Assembly (NCBI GenBank): GCA_009908385.1
Contig: JAAAPE010000080.1
Coordinates: forward strand, 1-46,030
Direction of reading: 5' to 3'
DNA length: 46,030 nt
From: Gammaproteobacteria bacterium
Lineage (GTDB): Bacteria > Pseudomonadota > Gammaproteobacteria > Xanthomonadales > Wenzhouxiangellaceae
How positions within the stretch are numbered: the first letter of the stretch is position 1; every line of letters begins with the position of its first letter. Of this stretch, positions 44,046 through 46,030 are shown piece after piece. A model generated the notes under the pieces. The model was given only the letters and a program-made list of their open reading frames with translations. It was not told the DNA's origin and did not search any database. A program made the position numbers and the translations under genes.

Positions 44046-45082
44046 TGAGCGAGGAAAGACTGGTCACCGCCGAAGTCGACCGCGACGAGGCCCGCATCGA
44101 GGCGAGCCTGCGTCCCGGCCGTCTGCGCGAGTATATCGGCCAGTCGTCCATGAAGGAGCGCCTCGGGATCTACCTGGAGTCGGCCCGCGGGCGCCATGAA
44201 GCGCTCGACCACGTGCTGATCTTCGGTCCGCCCGGCCTGGGCAAGACCACCCTGGCGCACGTCATCGCCCACGAGATGGACGTCAACGTCCGGCAGACCT
44301 CCGGCCCGGTGCTCGAGCGCGCCGGCGACCTGGCCGCGCTGCTGACCAACCTCGAGCCCGGCGACGTCCTCTTCGTCGACGAAATCCACCGCCTGAGTCC
44401 CGTAGTCGAGGAAGTCCTCTATCCGGCGATGGAGGACTACCGGATCGACATCATCATCGGCGAGGGGCCGGCGGCCCGGTCGATCCAGCTCGACCTGCCG
44501 CGTTTCACCCTGGTGGGCGCCACCACCCGCGCCGGCCTGCTGACCTCGCCGTTGCGCGATCGTTTCGGCATCGTCGAGCGGCTCGAGTTCTACGGCCCCG
44601 AGGAGCTGGCCGAAATCGTGATTCGCTCGGCGGGCATCCTCGGTATCCAGGCCGAACGCGAGGGCGCGCTCGAGATCGCCCGGCGCGCGCGCGGCACGCC
44701 CCGGATTGCCAACCGCCTGCTCAGGCGCGTGCGCGACTTCGCCCAGGTTCGCGCCGACGGCCGCATCGTGGAAACCGTGGCCGCCGAGGCCCTGGAAATG
44801 ATGCAGGTCGACGCTCGTGGCTTCGACGCGATGGACCGGCGCCTGCTGCAGAAGCTGGTCGAGGATTTCGGCGGCGGCCCGGTGGGCGTGGAAAGCCTCG
44901 CCGCCGCGCTCTCGGAGGAACGGGGCACGATCGAGGACGTGATCGAGCCCTACCTGATCCAGGAGGGCTTCCTGATGCGCACGGCCCGCGGCCGCATGGC
45001 CACGGCGGCCACCTGGAAGCACTTCGGCCTCAATCCGCCCGACCGCCCCGACGACCTGTTCAGCAATCGCTCCGAGACATGA
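44045..45082 (+). CDS. ruvB: Holliday junction helicase RuvB
   Basis: The 345-residue AAA+ motor has Walker [10 protein letters not shown] (about 61-69), Walker [12 protein letters not shown], sensor 1 GATTRAGLL and the C-terminal winged-helix domain ([19 protein letters not shown]). It drives branch migration with RuvA. The start overlaps the ruvA stop (TGATG) and the end overlaps ybgC by 4 bases. Confidence 0.97.
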   Translation: MSEERLVTAEVDRDEARIEASLRPGRLREYIGQSSMKERLGIYLESARGRHEALDHVLIFGPPGLGKTTLAHVIAHEMDVNVRQTSGPVLERAGDLAALLTNLEPGDVLFVDEIHRLSPVVEEVLYPAMEDYRIDIIIGEGPAARSIQLDLPRFTLVGATTRAGLLTSPLRDRFGIVERLEFYGPEELAEIVIRSAGILGIQAEREGALEIARRARGTPRIANRLLRRVRDFAQVRADGRIVETVAAEALEMMQVDARGFDAMDRRLLQKLVEDFGGGPVGVESLAAALSEERGTIEDVIEPYLIQEGFLMRTARGRMATAATWKHFGLNPPDRPDDLFSNRSET

Positions 45083-45504
45083 CAGGACCCTTCCGCTACC
45101 GCGTCTACTGGGAAGACACGGATGCCGGCGGTGTGGTCTACCACGCCCGCTACCTGGCCTTCTTCGAGCGCGCCCGCACCGACTGGCTGCTGGCCATGGG
45201 GTTTCCCCAGGTGCCCATGCGCAGCGAGCAGAACCGGCTCTTCGTCGTGCGGCGGGTGGACATCCGATTCATCGCACCGGGGCGCCTGGAAGATGAACTC
45301 GAGGTCACGATCGACGTCGAACATCTTCGAGCGGCGTCGCTCACCTTCGCCCAGCGCATGGTGCGCGCCGACGACGGCGAGCTGCTGGCCACCGCGCGCA
45401 TCGACGCCGCGTGCCTGGCCGCCGACCGCTTCGCGCCGGCGCGCATGCCCGAAGCGCTGCGCACGGCCATACAACGACAACAAGAGAGACAGGAATCGCA
45501 ATGA
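45079..45504 (+). CDS. ybgC: Acyl-CoA thioesterase YbgC of the Tol-Pal cluster
   Basis: The 141-residue hotdog-fold thioesterase has the signature [27 protein letters not shown]-like start, with the catalytic aspartate at residue 15. It hydrolyses short acyl-CoA thioesters and is the standard first gene of the tol-pal cluster. It overlaps ruvB and tolQ by 4 bases each. Confidence 0.95.
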   Translation: MTGPFRYRVYWEDTDAGGVVYHARYLAFFERARTDWLLAMGFPQVPMRSEQNRLFVVRRVDIRFIAPGRLEDELEVTIDVEHLRAASLTFAQRMVRADDGELLATARIDAACLAADRFAPARMPEALRTAIQRQQERQESQ

Positions 45505-46030
45505 ACGGCGAGTTGCAAGTCTGGGAACTGATTCTCGAGGCCAGTCTGCTGGTCCAGTGCGTCATGGGGCTGCTGGTGGCCGCCTCGGTGGCCTCGTGGA
45601 TGGTCATCTTCCGCAAGCGGCAGATGCTCTCCCGGGCGGAGACGCGCTCGCGCAAGTTCGAGGAAAAGTTCTGGTCAGGCGCCGATCTCAACAAGCTCTA
45701 CGACTCGGTCGCCGGCGATCGTGAACCGCGCGAGGGGCTCGAGGCCCTGTTCGAATCGGGCTTTCGCGAGTTCACCCGCCAGCGCGAGGAGCGGCGATTC
45801 GACGCGGATTCGCTGACCAACGGGGCGCAGCGCGCCATGCGAGTGACCCTGACGCGGGAAATGGACCGGCTCGAGCATCGTCTGAGCTTCCTGGCCACGG
45901 TCGGCTCGGTCAGCCCCTACGTGGGCTTGTTCGGCACGGTCTGGGGCATCATGAATTCCTTCCGCGGGCTGGCCGGTTCGCAGCAGGCCACCATCGCCAT
46001 GGTCGCGCCCGGCATTTCCGAAGCGCTGAT
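45501..46030 (+). CDS. tolQ: TolQ, inner-membrane subunit of the Tol-Pal motor (cut by window end)
   Basis: The reading frame from the ATG at 45501 stays open to the end of the window (176 full codons). The protein opens [20 protein letters not shown] with a first membrane helix at about 10-38, a long cytoplasmic loop, and the TolQ/ExbB signature VGSVSPYVGLFGTVWGIMNSF. The stretch MVAPGISEALI begins the third helix. With TolR it uses the proton gradient to energise TolA during cell division. Position after ybgC confirms TolQ rather than ExbB. Confidence 0.95.
   Translation, partial: MNGELQVWELILEASLLVQCVMGLLVAASVASWMVIFRKRQMLSRAETRSRKFEEKFWSGADLNKLYDSVAGDREPREGLEALFESGFREFTRQREERRFDADSLTNGAQRAMRVTLTREMDRLEHRLSFLATVGSVSPYVGLFGTVWGIMNSFRGLAGSQQATIAMVAPGISEAL

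Overview
This 46 kb window is GC-rich chromosomal DNA of a gammaproteobacterium, most likely from the Xanthomonadales/Chromatiales side of the class (a Wenzhouxiangella-like organism is my best guess; this is inference from gene content, not a database match). Pointers are the type II secretion genes in the Xanthomonas xps order E-F-G-H-I-J-K-L-M-N-D with a lipoprotein-type secretin, the ruvC-ruvA-ruvB-ybgC-tolQ block, and a TonB2-like energising operon followed by a TPR gene. I recognise no tRNA, rRNA, insertion sequence, prophage or CRISPR array.

Layout. 1-2947: end of an ExbB-like gene, then exbB, exbD, tonB and a periplasmic TPR protein. 3010-4448: a lysine-rich protein with 13 perfect five-residue repeats, coupled through a TTGA overlap to xerD. 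4587-9907: dsbC, purL and a four-helix membrane protein. 9991-20947: a complete type II secretion cluster. 20990-24477: a lipoprotein and two exported proteins; the first exported protein has a strong promoter, biased codons and the only clear intrinsic terminator. 24534-33993: a surface polysaccharide cluster (parvulin-type isomerase, Wzm and Wzt exporter, four glycosyltransferases, a methyltransferase, a short-chain dehydrogenase-like protein, an aldo/keto reductase), largely joined by 4-base stop/start overlaps. 34012-37658: ettA, an OleD-like reductase and a small protein-kinase-fold enzyme. 37784-46030: fmdB-type zinc ribbon gene, aspS, an inserted hydrolase and exported protein, then yebC, ruvC, ruvA, ruvB, ybgC and the start of tolQ.

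How the genes work together. The secretion machine can export folded periplasmic proteins, whose disulfides DsbC can repair. The adjacent exported proteins are natural candidates for its cargo. The polysaccharide cluster resembles ABC-dependent O-antigen or capsule export, with a possible methyl cap recognised by the C-terminal domain of Wzt. The last block is housekeeping: translation, recombination repair and cell-envelope integrity.

The most unusual feature is a set of about eight non-coding or gene-edge elements (11760, 13551, 28285, 35750, 39887, 40721, 42031, 42919). They are built from very short repeated words such as TTCGAAAT, GGTTTCAG, TCAGTGG and GACGCACG, and several fold as long imperfect palindromes. 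Most lie within about 15 bases after a stop codon. Some share words or exact 30-base units with each other, and two appear to have reshaped coding sequence (the leader of gspH and the tail of a glycosyltransferase).
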